Part shown: piece after piece, positions 7,256-14,269 of the stretch
Numbering within the stretch: the stretch's first letter is position 1
Layout: every line of letters starts with the position of its first letter
DNA from: Phycisphaerae bacterium
GTDB taxonomy: Bacteria > Planctomycetota > Phycisphaerae > Sedimentisphaerales > SG8-4
DNA: 22,111 bases
Assembly (NCBI GenBank): GCA_030613765.1
Contig: JAUWLI010000009.1
Span: forward strand, 1 to 22,111
Reading direction: 5' to 3'
Notes under the pieces: model-generated
Told to the model about the DNA's origin: nothing
Seen by the model: only the letters and a program-made list of their open reading frames with translations
Database searches by the model: none
Made by a program: the position numbers and the translations under genes

Positions 7256-8095
7256 TCATATTTGCTGGATAAAACGCCGGGATAACGGGAGTTTTCCATA
7301 CAAACTCGAATTCTTAATTACACTGCGCCTTCTGTTGTAAATTGCCTCATCAATATATATCTGTAGATTTGCATTTCTCACAGGAGTTGAAAACCTGTCT
7401 ACCATACTTACTGTGTATTCTTCATAACAGTCACTCAACCAGTAATCTGAAAGTATTGCTAAATCATTTACATCGACAACATTGTCCATATTCAAATCGC
7501 CGACAACGTTTGGACCGGCTACTTGCCAGTTTTGCATAAGCTCCGAATAATCTATAAAATTAACAGGATTAAGGCCGTCAAGATTGGGACAATTCGCATC
7601 ACAGGTATCTCCACCGCCATCGCCGTCGGAATCCCTCTGGGAAGGATTGAAGTTATTGGGACAGTTGTCCAAATCATCGTTCACACCATCGCCATCTGAA
7701 TCGAAACAGCCTGTTGTTTCCCACTGCCACGATGAGAAACCTCCCAACATGTCATAGACGTAGAGGAAATCATTAGCGTCTAAAAAGTTAGCAGCCTGAT
7801 TACTTCTATTACCGCTGCGACAATAAACCAGAATTTCACTGTCCCTCGGCAGTTCCTCATAACGTTGCTGTAGAACCCCTGAAATCCATGGATAATTGAG
7901 AGCACCTGGAATATGTCCTTCAACAGCACAATACTCGTACAATTCCCGAACATCGATAACTATTAATTGGTCGTTGGAATCAATCATGTTTTTGGCCTCC
8001 AGGGAGTTAACGTCTATATGGGCCAAAGCACAGGAATTAAAGACTACAGAGAATGCAACGAGCAGAATAAAAAAGGTTGAAAGCTTAATTTTCAC
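7256..8095 (-). CDS. Exported rhodanese with TSP3-like and dockerin-like modules
   Basis: 279 aa from GTG 8095, supported by AGGAGG (8111-8106) 10 nt upstream; an upstream in-frame start at 8140 would include the ribosome site in the protein and is rejected. The signal peptide spans about 1-25 (ALA/HID). Residues 26-128 form one rhodanese domain with the substrate motif IDVRELYEY and the active-site loop CRSGNRS (Cys92). Residues 131-166 are thrombospondin type 3-like Asp-rich calcium repeats (DSDGDGVND, DSDGDGGGD). Residues about 177-223 are a dockerin-like pair (NFIDYSELMQNW, GDLNMDNVVDVNDLAILSDYWL). A basic 50-residue tail follows and is unassigned. Expected chemistry is sulfur transfer from a persulfide Cys outside the cytoplasm; the partner is unknown. 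Confidence 0.85.
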   Translation of the reverse strand: MKIKLSTFFILLVAFSVVFNSCALAHIDVNSLEAKNMIDSNDQLIVIDVRELYEYCAVEGHIPGALNYPWISGVLQQRYEELPRDSEILVYCRSGNRSNQAANFLDANDFLYVYDMLGGFSSWQWETTGCFDSDGDGVNDDLDNCPNNFNPSQRDSDGDGGGDTCDANCPNLDGLNPVNFIDYSELMQNWQVAGPNVVGDLNMDNVVDVNDLAILSDYWLSDCYEEYTVSMVDRFSTPVRNANLQIYIDEAIYNRRRSVIKNSSLYGKLPLSRRFIQQI

Positions 8096-8209
8096 GAATA
8101 CCCCACCTCCTGGGGAAATGAGTTTATCACTCGTTATCAAAACAAGTCATTTATAGGCTCAGCCGTTCAGTGTTCCGAAAAGCAGCGCAAAATCGAATTT
8201 TACATGTAC

Positions 8210-8215
8210 ATTATA
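8210..8215 (-). promoter_or_regulatory. Perfect -10 element for the rhodanese gene
   Basis: On the minus strand TATAAT lies at 8215-8210. No convincing -35 was seen at 17-18 nt spacing. Transcription would start near 8203, giving a leader of about 108 nt before GTG 8095. Confidence 0.35.
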
Positions 8216-8376
8216 CACTTTTAATGAAAGCCGGTTTGCGGCAAAATCGTGAAAATCACTTTATTTTTGTAAAACTTAATCTTTATACCTATGCTGATAG
8301 TGAAACAGTCTCTTTCCCGGTTTAAAAAACAGGCGGCAGGGGGTTGAAATATTTTTATAATAAAGCTGAGTCTTTC

Positions 8377-8521
8377 TTGACGAGAGTTTTAATTTTTGAT
8401 GTAGTATATTTGTTGCTGGTGCGTCCGGGCGGTTTCGCCACAATATAGTATTGATAAAGGCACTTGGCAACGGGGAGACAGGGTGACGAAAATTTCTATA
8501 AATCGCTTTGTCTCCTTTTTT
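8377..8521 (+). ncRNA. Candidate structured small RNA ending in an intrinsic terminator
   Basis: Between a possible -35 (TTGACG, 8377-8382) with a weak TAGTAT (8402-8407) at 19 nt, and the terminator at 8474-8521, no credible ORF is present. Two hairpins lie side by side: GGCG-GTTT-CGCC (8428-8439) and CAATA-TAG-TATTG (8441-8453). Divergent gene context leaves this stretch without a coding parent, so the terminator implies a short transcript of its own. The promoter is weak and the 5' end uncertain. I recognise no known RNA family. Confidence 0.4.
8474..8521 (+). terminator. Intrinsic terminator of the candidate small RNA
   Basis: GGAGACA (8474-8480) pairs with TGTCTCC (8509-8515), with additional CGA/TCG pairing inside the loop, followed immediately by a run of T. 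No plus-strand gene precedes it between 8141 and 8474, so it must end a noncoding or unrecognised transcript. Confidence 0.65.
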
Positions 8522-8659
8522 CAAACTCTAAAATTGACCCTAAAAGCCCCTTTTCAATCAGATTAGCGGCTGAATACGCGAATTGAGGTGATAAATAAGG
8601 CTCTATAATGCAAATTTTACGAAATTTCAAAAATCGTGGCTGATTTGCCGATATTATAT

Positions 8660-8691
8660 TTGACAAAGAACTGGCGTTATGTTAATATAAT
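8660..8691 (+). promoter_or_regulatory. Strong candidate promoter upstream of the tandem hairpin repeats
   Basis: A perfect TTGACA (8660-8665), 17 nt, then TAATAT (8683-8688); a perfect TATAAT also occurs at 8686-8691 with 20-nt spacing. The expected start (about 8695) is within a few bases of the first hairpin repeat at 8700. A transcript from here would reach the pseudopilin-Hint gene at 9193. A second, weaker promoter candidate is TTGACC (9008-9013), 17 nt, AATTAT (9031-9036). Confidence 0.55.
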
Positions 8692-8699
8692 AATAGAGT

Positions 8700-8931
8700 C
8701 AGGTAGGTTTAAAACCTATTATAATTTATTTTACCGTCATAATTTGTTTTCTTTTCATATCTTAAACCTGCCTGCAAAAAAGGTTCTTTACCAACTTTGT
8801 GTTGATGTTTTGTGTTAAGACAGGTAGGTTTGAAAAACTTATTATAATTTAAGCTGCCATCATAATTTGATTTCGTTTTCATATCTTAAACCTGCCTGCC
8901 AAAAACGGTTCTTTGCCGGCGTTGTTTGTAT
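8700..8931 (+). repeat. Two tandem copies of a hairpin-forming element (about 110 bp, 121-bp offset)
   Basis: Copy 1 starts at 8700 and copy 2 at 8821. Each begins CAGGTAGGTTT and, 50-65 nt later, carries TTAAACCTGCCTG (8762-8774 and 8886-8898). The two arms are reverse complements except for one G-T pair, so each copy can fold as a long stem with an AT-rich interior. The interior (ATTATAATTTA, then TCATAATTTG) and the flank after the right arm (GGTTCTTT) are also shared. Copies differ by scattered substitutions and small indels. They do not code for protein. Confidence 0.75.
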
Positions 8932-9192
8932 CGTTGCGCTGTGAACAGCTCTGAATGTAGCGAGTGCCGATACATGAGCTTAACTGGAACAATTCAATTT
9001 AGTGGATTTGACCCAACCGTTTTTAGGCTAAATTATAGAGTAAGGAGATTCGCAAAAAACGAGATTTTATACGTACCCATGTGGCAGTATTGAACTGAAT
9101 TTATCTATTTAAATCAATAAAAATAAAGTAACAGAAGCGTGCTTAAAAACGGTTGCATTTGCGGGTCTCGAAAAGAGTAAAGGAGACAAAAA

Positions 9193-10551
9193 ATGTTACG
9201 AAAAAGAAAAGGTTTTACATTGGTTGAGTTGTTGGTCGTGATTGCGATCATAGCTCTGCTGATGGGCATCTTGATGCCGGCCCTGGCCAGGGTAAGGCAA
9301 ATCGCCTTCCGAATGGTCTGCGGCTCGAACTTGTCCGGTATCGGCAGGGCGATGCTCATCTATGCAAACGATTACGACAACGACTTTCCGCGTGCAGGTT
9401 TTACAGGGACCTTGTGGGCCGATCACGTTCCCAGTTGGGCTGCTGCCGATAGAACATCTGCTTTTGGTAAACCCGGCATAGCAACCATCTCTTCCAGCTT
9501 CTATAGTTTGGTAAAGTTTGCAGAGGTGACACCAAAGTCATTTGTCTGCAAGGGTGAGCCAACGAAGAAAGCCTTCAAAGCTTCTGATCACATACCAAAC
9601 TTTGAGGATGAGGATGCCTGGGATTTCGGACCTTCCAATTGGCCCACCAATATTGGCCCCTACAACCATTGCAGCTACTCCTACCACATGCCTTATAACC
9701 AGCGTTTCCTCAGCACCGCATCAAGCGAACCGGGCATGGCCGTGGCGGCAGATAGGAATCCGCATTTAGACTATTATGCTGATGATTCTTCCAGCTTCGA
9801 TCCGACCAACACCGGTAGGAACAATGCAGGAATCAAAATCTCCAATTTAGGAAATGCTGCTGCTCACCAAAGGGAGGGACAGAACGTATTGTTTATGGAC
9901 ATCCACGTGGACTTCGAAAAACAATCGTTCTGTGGTGTTGATGAGGACAACATCTATACGTGGCAGGATCCGGTAGTGCCCATACAGCGGGGCATGTTTC
10001 CCGTGTGTGCAGCTTATGATCCGGATCATCCCGTTGGCGCAACGGATTCACTATTGGTAAATGAGTGTGGCCCCAGCCCCGGGCCAGGGCCAATATCAAA
10101 ACCACCAGGCGCGCCCGGCTGTTTCCCTGCCGATACTCCTGTCTGGATCGATGGAGCACAGGTGCAAATCTCAAAAGTTGCCGCTGGCCAGAAGGTCGGT
10201 AAGCTTGATGCCACTGACACAGTGTCGTCCTTCGAAAAACCGGTGTGCTTAAAAGAAATTGAAAATATCCTGGAGTACCAGGGAACGTACGACTATTACA
10301 ATATAGTGCTCGAAACCGGAAATCGCATCAATGTTGTAAATACACACTATTTTCTAACTGCCTCCGATCAATGGGTCCTGGTACAAAACTTGAAAGTCGG
10401 CTCAAAAATGCAGTCATTAAAGGGTCCAATTAGAATCAAGACTATTTCAAAGAGAGAAGTGCCTTTTACTGGCAGGCTCTACGATCTGAAGATTAAAGGT
10501 GGAGACCGGTATTTCGTAGGTGAAGACGGTGTAGCCGTACGTGGTCATTGA
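9193..10551 (+). CDS. Pseudopilin-like protein with a C-terminal Hint (Hedgehog/intein-type) domain
   Basis: 452 aa. ATG 9193 has AAGGAG (9180-9185) 7 nt upstream. Residues 1-30 are a type IV prepilin leader: basic RKRKG, cleavage expected at G7/F8, Glu at +5 (E12), then a hydrophobic helix. Residues 31-245 follow the planctomycete pseudopilin pattern (MVCGSNLSGIGRAMLIYAND), with a variant of the H-X9-DG motif (H225, ten residues, then D236-I). A Pro/Gly-rich linker (293-309) joins a 143-residue Hint domain starting at C310 in G-C-F-P-A-D-T-P-V. Other Hint marks are NTHYFLT (H385), a W-x6-L-x-V-G stretch (384-404), and the final RYFVGEDGVAV strand. The protein ends in RGH, without the Asn needed for splicing. 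The domain may cut after G309. A strong terminator follows; it is monocistronic. Confidence 0.88.
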   Translation: MLRKRKGFTLVELLVVIAIIALLMGILMPALARVRQIAFRMVCGSNLSGIGRAMLIYANDYDNDFPRAGFTGTLWADHVPSWAAADRTSAFGKPGIATISSSFYSLVKFAEVTPKSFVCKGEPTKKAFKASDHIPNFEDEDAWDFGPSNWPTNIGPYNHCSYSYHMPYNQRFLSTASSEPGMAVAADRNPHLDYYADDSSSFDPTNTGRNNAGIKISNLGNAAAHQREGQNVLFMDIHVDFEKQSFCGVDEDNIYTWQDPVVPIQRGMFPVCAAYDPDHPVGATDSLLVNECGPSPGPGPISKPPGAPGCFPADTPVWIDGAQVQISKVAAGQKVGKLDATDTVSSFEKPVCLKEIENILEYQGTYDYYNIVLETGNRINVVNTHYFLTASDQWVLVQNLKVGSKMQSLKGPIRIKTISKREVPFTGRLYDLKIKGGDRYFVGEDGVAVRGH

Positions 10552-10614
10552 GGCGCGGCGTCACTTAACGTCATCCTGGCTGAAGAATTGGTGTTTTTGC
10601 ACCCAGTTATCAAC

Positions 10615-10651
10615 AAGCGGCCTTGTGCGATTCAGCGCAAGGCCGCTTTTT
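10615..10651 (+). terminator. Strong intrinsic terminator after the pseudopilin-Hint gene
   Basis: AAGCGGCCTTG (10615-10625) pairs perfectly with CAAGGCCGCTT (10638-10648), extended by inner T-G, G-C and C-G pairs, and runs into a T-run. Outer AT-rich sequence (GTTAT and ATAAC) can lengthen the stem, so it may also act on the opposite strand. Confidence 0.85.
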
Positions 10652-10873
10652 GTTAATAACTGTGAGAAATCTCAATGCTGATTGTACTCATGTGTTTAAC
10701 CACCTTTTCCTAACCTCCTGGCTGGCAAAATCGGCCCTGATAATAGATTGTACTGTGTTTTGACGCTGCAATAGCAAATCTTACCTGCATTTAAACTGTT
10801 CAGATTGTTGGACCTTACATTTTAGGGTGGAACATGATTGACTGTGGCAGTATCAAAATGTTCGTAAAATAGA

Positions 10874-10903
10874 TTGGAATTAGCAGGCTGATTCGGGTAT
10901 TAT
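10874..10903 (+). promoter_or_regulatory. Candidate promoter for the triple-DUF1080 operon
   Basis: TTGGAA (10874-10879), 18 nt, then TATTAT (10898-10903). A perfect TATAAT also occurs at 10920-10925, without a good -35. The remaining part of the 10652-10995 gap shows nothing recognisable. Confidence 0.4.
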
Positions 10904-10995
10904 GATACGTTGAACATGTTATAATAATGTATACTGTTTTGTTATGCGTTTTGAGTAAGAATTTCTAAATAAAAAGTTGTAAAGGAGTCTTGGCG

Positions 10996-12942
10996 ATGAC
11001 AAAGCTTTGCAATTTCTTTCTAATTCTGATGGTGGGATGTGCTATAATCGCAGGTAACACCACGATCTTGCAGGCCGCCGAAGATGGTTTTGTCCCTTTG
11101 TTCCCCGGCGACAGCCTAACAGGCTTCAAGGTCAGCGATTGGTCAAATGTGGCCGCGTCACAGAAAGTCGAGGGCAGACCCTGGAGAATGGAAAATGGAG
11201 TTCTCTATGGCCTGAACAAACGAACCTGGATTAGGTCGACAAAAGAGTACAGCGACTTCGTCCTGAAGCTTGACACCAAGATAACTCGGGGCAGCAATGG
11301 TGGCATAGGCTTGCGATTTCCCCCGAAGGGCGACCCCGCCTATACAGCGATGGAGATTCAGGTAGTGGATGATCGGGTCTATTACGGCGGCAGCGCCAGG
11401 ACTGAGCAGTGTACCGGCTCGATTTACGATGAGATTGCCCCGAGCAAGGTTGCCACTAATCCAGTCGGTCAGTGGAACTCGTGGCTGATTACCGCCCGCG
11501 GCAGCCAGGTGACGATAGTGCTGAACGGCGTAAAGATTATCAACGTCGATCTATCCCTCGAAAACAAAGCACGCCAGCAAAAGGGCCCGGCCCTGGCCAA
11601 ACGCCCCCTCAAAGGACACATCGGTTTTCAGAACCTCAACGGCAACATCACGCTCCGAAATATTATGATAAAGCAGCTTGATGGAGCTGATGAGAACTTA
11701 GTGCCTTTATTCAATGGCAGAAATCTTGACGGCTGGGTAAATGTCAATTGCGCCCCGGAAACATGCACCGTACGCGACGGGATGATTATCTGCACCGGTA
11801 TCCCCACTGGTGTATTGAGAACGAATAAGCATTACGAGAACTACATCCTGGAGTTCGAATGGCGCCATATGAAAAAGGGCGGCAATGCCGGCTTATTTAT
11901 TCACTCTGATCCCGTGACCGCGCAGGGTCAGCCCTTCACACGTTCCATAGAGGTACAAATCCTTGATGGTCGCAACACCGAAAATTATACCAGCCATGGC
12001 GATATATTTCCCATCCACGGTGCCACCATGAAGCCGGATAAGCCACATCCCTCAGGTTCGAATCGCGCTTTGCCCAGTGAAAGGCGATGCAAACCGGCAG
12101 GCCAATGGAACCATTATCGTGTTGAGTCCAAAAATGCAACCGTTGCTTTGGCTGTCAACGGCAAGGTGGTCACTCGCGGCTCACGTTTGAATCCACGGAA
12201 GGGATATATCTGTCTCGAATCCGAAGGCAGTGAAGTCCATTTCCGAAACATTCGTATCCGCGAACTGCCCGGCACCAATCCGCCACCACAAATAGTCGCA
12301 CAAAAAGACAAGGGCTTTCGCTCGCTTTATAATGGCCTCGACCTGCGCGGTTGGAAGCAGGAACCGGGGCATCAGGGACATTGGAAGGCAAAAAATTGGG
12401 TCCTGGATTACGACGGCAAAAGCGAAGCTCAAGACAAGAACCTGTGGACACAGGAGGAATTCGGAAATTTCACCCTCATCGTTGACTGGCGGCTTCCACA
12501 CGAAGACGGAACTGAACAGGTTCCCGTAATTTTGCCCGATGGTTCACAAGCAACCGACTCCAGCGGAAAGGATCAGGTTGCTTCTGTGCCCGCTGCCGGC
12601 GATAGTGGTATCTATCTTCGAGGAAGCTCGAAGAGTCAGATCAATATCTGGAACTGGCCCATCGGCTCAGGTGAAATCTGGGGATATCGCACGGATAAAA
12701 ATATGCCCCCCGAAGTGCGTAAAGCTGCAACACCAATCGCCAGGGCCGACAATCCTATCGACCGATGGAACCGATTTGAAATCACTGTCATCGACGACCG
12801 TGTCAATGTTGTACTCAATGGCAAAGAAGTTATCCGTTGGGCTCTACTTCCCGGCATGCCCAAACGTGGTCCTATCGCGCTGCAGCATCATGGCGACCCT
12901 GTTCAATTCGCCAATATTTATATCAAGGAACATGAGCACTAA
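10996..12942 (+). CDS. Exported protein with three tandem DUF1080 domains
   Basis: 648 aa from ATG 10996, 8 nt after AAGGAG; a TTG at 10990 is only 2 nt from that site and is rejected. A signal peptide spans about 1-27. Three concanavalin-like beta-sandwich domains of the DUF1080 (3-keto-disaccharide hydrolase) type follow at about 32-232, 235-425 and 439-648. Each starts near F-x-x-L-[FY]-[PN]-G and ends in F-x-N-I-x-I-[KR]-[EQ]. GGIGLRF, AGLFIHS and SGIYLRG mark equivalent strands, and EIQVVDD and EVQILDG mark the next. Domain 3 is closest to the canonical family (GPIALQHHGDPVQFANI). Family members act on oxidised glycosides or bind sugars; which domains here are catalytic is unclear. It heads an operon with the STN-like gene 30 nt downstream. 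Confidence 0.88.
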   Translation: MTKLCNFFLILMVGCAIIAGNTTILQAAEDGFVPLFPGDSLTGFKVSDWSNVAASQKVEGRPWRMENGVLYGLNKRTWIRSTKEYSDFVLKLDTKITRGSNGGIGLRFPPKGDPAYTAMEIQVVDDRVYYGGSARTEQCTGSIYDEIAPSKVATNPVGQWNSWLITARGSQVTIVLNGVKIINVDLSLENKARQQKGPALAKRPLKGHIGFQNLNGNITLRNIMIKQLDGADENLVPLFNGRNLDGWVNVNCAPETCTVRDGMIICTGIPTGVLRTNKHYENYILEFEWRHMKKGGNAGLFIHSDPVTAQGQPFTRSIEVQILDGRNTENYTSHGDIFPIHGATMKPDKPHPSGSNRALPSERRCKPAGQWNHYRVESKNATVALAVNGKVVTRGSRLNPRKGYICLESEGSEVHFRNIRIRELPGTNPPPQIVAQKDKGFRSLYNGLDLRGWKQEPGHQGHWKAKNWVLDYDGKSEAQDKNLWTQEEFGNFTLIVDWRLPHEDGTEQVPVILPDGSQATDSSGKDQVASVPAAGDSGIYLRGSSKSQINIWNWPIGSGEIWGYRTDKNMPPEVRKAATPIARADNPIDRWNRFEITVIDDRVNVVLNGKEVIRWALLPGMPKRGPIALQHHGDPVQFANIYIKEHEH

Positions 12943-12972
12943 TTGATACAACCTATGGAAAGGTGTATAGCG

Positions 12973-13665
12973 ATGAATGTGAAAAAACGCTGGATTTCGA
13001 ATGCAATCGTACTTGCCGTTTACCTCTTAGGTTTCTGTAATGCGGTGGCTTTGGCGGGTGGAAAAAACAGTCATCAGGAACGCCGCACGGTAGACCTTTC
13101 GGCCCTTACCTTTCATACAACCTTTAGCGAGGCAATTGATATCTTGCGTAATTCTGCCGAGCCTCCGTTGAAGATTGTCGTGTTGTGGAAGGACTTAAGT
13201 GAAAATGCCTATGTCGAGCCCGATACTCCCATAAAAATTGACGGTGTTTCCGGGATTCGCCTGCGTACGGGCCTTGAGCTTGTATTGATGTCGGTTTACA
13301 GCGGATTTGCAAAGTTGGGCTATGTTGTAAAAGGTGGAGTAATTATCATCGCAACAAAAGAGTCTTTGCCCGACAAAATGGTTACACGTGTTTATGACAT
13401 TAGTTACCTGTTATCTCAACCTGCTCGTTTTGGCTTTGGATTTGCTCCCGGTTTGACTGCAGGTCGGTTCGGCGGGACGTACGGGGGACAGGCAGGTCAA
13501 ATGCCTATAAGAGGCCAAACAAATCCCTACACTTATGGACGCCGAGACCGAAGTTCGTCAACACGAGGAACAATGGCCGAATGGGGCACAAGGCAGGGCA
13601 CCCGAAGGGCATCTCGGATATCAAATCTGTTAAGAGATAACGTCAGGCCGAATAGATGGCGTTGA
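12973..13665 (+). CDS. Exported STN/secretin-N-like protein with Gly/Arg-rich tail
   Basis: 230 aa from ATG 12973, 7 nt after AAAGGTG; starts at 12943 (TTG) and 12955 (ATG) lack a good ribosome site. A signal peptide spans about 1-28 (ALA/GGK). Residues 40-148 have the pattern of the STN / secretin N-domain fold: TFHTTFSEAIDILRN helix, LKIVVLWKDL strand, TPIKIDGVSGIRLRTGLELVL, then GYVVKGGVIIIATKE and TRVYDISYLL. Such domains in secretins sit in the periplasm and contact pseudopilins or substrates. There is no secretin barrel; residues 150-230 are low-complexity, rich in Gly, Arg and Ser, and probably disordered. Partnership with a type II-like pseudopilin system is an inference from the two pseudopilin genes nearby. 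Confidence 0.72.
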   Translation: MNVKKRWISNAIVLAVYLLGFCNAVALAGGKNSHQERRTVDLSALTFHTTFSEAIDILRNSAEPPLKIVVLWKDLSENAYVEPDTPIKIDGVSGIRLRTGLELVLMSVYSGFAKLGYVVKGGVIIIATKESLPDKMVTRVYDISYLLSQPARFGFGFAPGLTAGRFGGTYGGQAGQMPIRGQTNPYTYGRRDRSSSTRGTMAEWGTRQGTRRASRISNLLRDNVRPNRWR

Positions 13666-13907
13666 TTTGGATAAAGCACGTCCCCACACTCTACTTACCC
13701 AGCTTGACTATGGAGATCGTTTATTGAACAAACTGAATGTTATACAACTATGTCACCTAATATGAATCATTCCCAAATTGCATATGACATAAATGCCCAC
13801 AGAAAATATTTTATAAAAAATACCCTTTTTATATTTAACATAATAGCTTATGTGTCATACAATTACGGTAGATGCCTGCATAAAATCTATCAGTTTAGGT
13901 AAATTAT

Positions 13908-13936
13908 TTGACAATCTGATTGTATCTTATTAGAAT
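13908..13936 (+). promoter_or_regulatory. Strong sigma70-type promoter for the HEAT-like gene
   Basis: A perfect TTGACA (13908-13913), exactly 17 nt, then TAGAAT (13931-13936). The start would be near 13943, giving an unusually long leader of about 327 nt before ATG 14270. Nothing was recognised between the preceding stop (13665) and this promoter. Confidence 0.7.
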
Positions 13937-14094
13937 ATAAATTGAAGTGGATAGCAGGGATTCGTGTATTGATCTAATGTGACTATTCCATTTTCTCCGT
14001 CTTCGGCTGTTTGCTGAGAGCAGATATTGGATGAGTGGAAACAGACGGCTGGTTTTGTTATAAGGCAAAGAAGTCTGGCTTTTCGGAGGAAAAA

Positions 14095-14133
14095 ATGTGG
14101 GAGACGATAGTATTGATTCTCAGCGTGTACTGA
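14095..14133 (+). CDS. Possible 12-aa leader peptide
   Basis: ATG 14095 is preceded by CGGAGG with 6 nt spacing, a stronger site than many genes here have. The frame encodes 12 mostly hydrophobic residues (MWETIVLILSVY) and stops at TGA inside the right arm of the inner hairpin (14130-14135). It may be a regulatory leader peptide or a chance ORF. Confidence 0.3.
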   Translation: MWETIVLILSVY

Positions 14134-14146
14134 GAGATCGTTCTCC
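14100..14146 (+). promoter_or_regulatory. Nested hairpin in the leader of the HEAT-like gene
   Basis: The inner stem TCTCAG (14118-14123) with CTGAGA (14130-14135) is perfect. The outer arms GGAGACGAT (14100-14108) and ATCGTTCTCC (14137-14146) pair with a single bulged T. No clean T-run follows, so it is more likely a regulatory or processing structure than a terminator. Confidence 0.55.
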
Positions 14147-14269
14147 TCGTAATTTGTTTGATTATTTAGCAGGCTAATACTGAATGACAATGTAATTCGG
14201 CGGTTAGGAAAAAGGAAAAACTGCTTTAGCAATTTAATTCAACCTATCGATAAATCGAGGAGAGGCTAT

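Noticed and set aside
8276..8524. Minus-strand ORF of 82 codons
   Set aside because: Basic, low-information composition, no ribosome site seen, and it overlaps the candidate small RNA and its terminator.
8636..8818. Plus-strand ORF of 60 codons across the first hairpin repeat
   Set aside because: It crosses the promoter and repeat, is AT-driven, and the second repeat copy does not keep the frame.
8700..8931. CRISPR-like array
   Set aside because: Only two copies of about 110 bp with diverged interiors, no short repeat-spacer pattern and no cas genes.
10120..10551. Intein that splices, or Hint domain releasing a C-terminal toxin
   Set aside because: The protein ends at RGH directly after the Hint domain, with no Asn, no following extein and no toxin domain or immunity gene downstream.
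13930..14232. Minus-strand ORF of 100 codons
   Set aside because: It is antisense to the structured leader of the HEAT-like gene, has no ribosome site and no recognisable domain.
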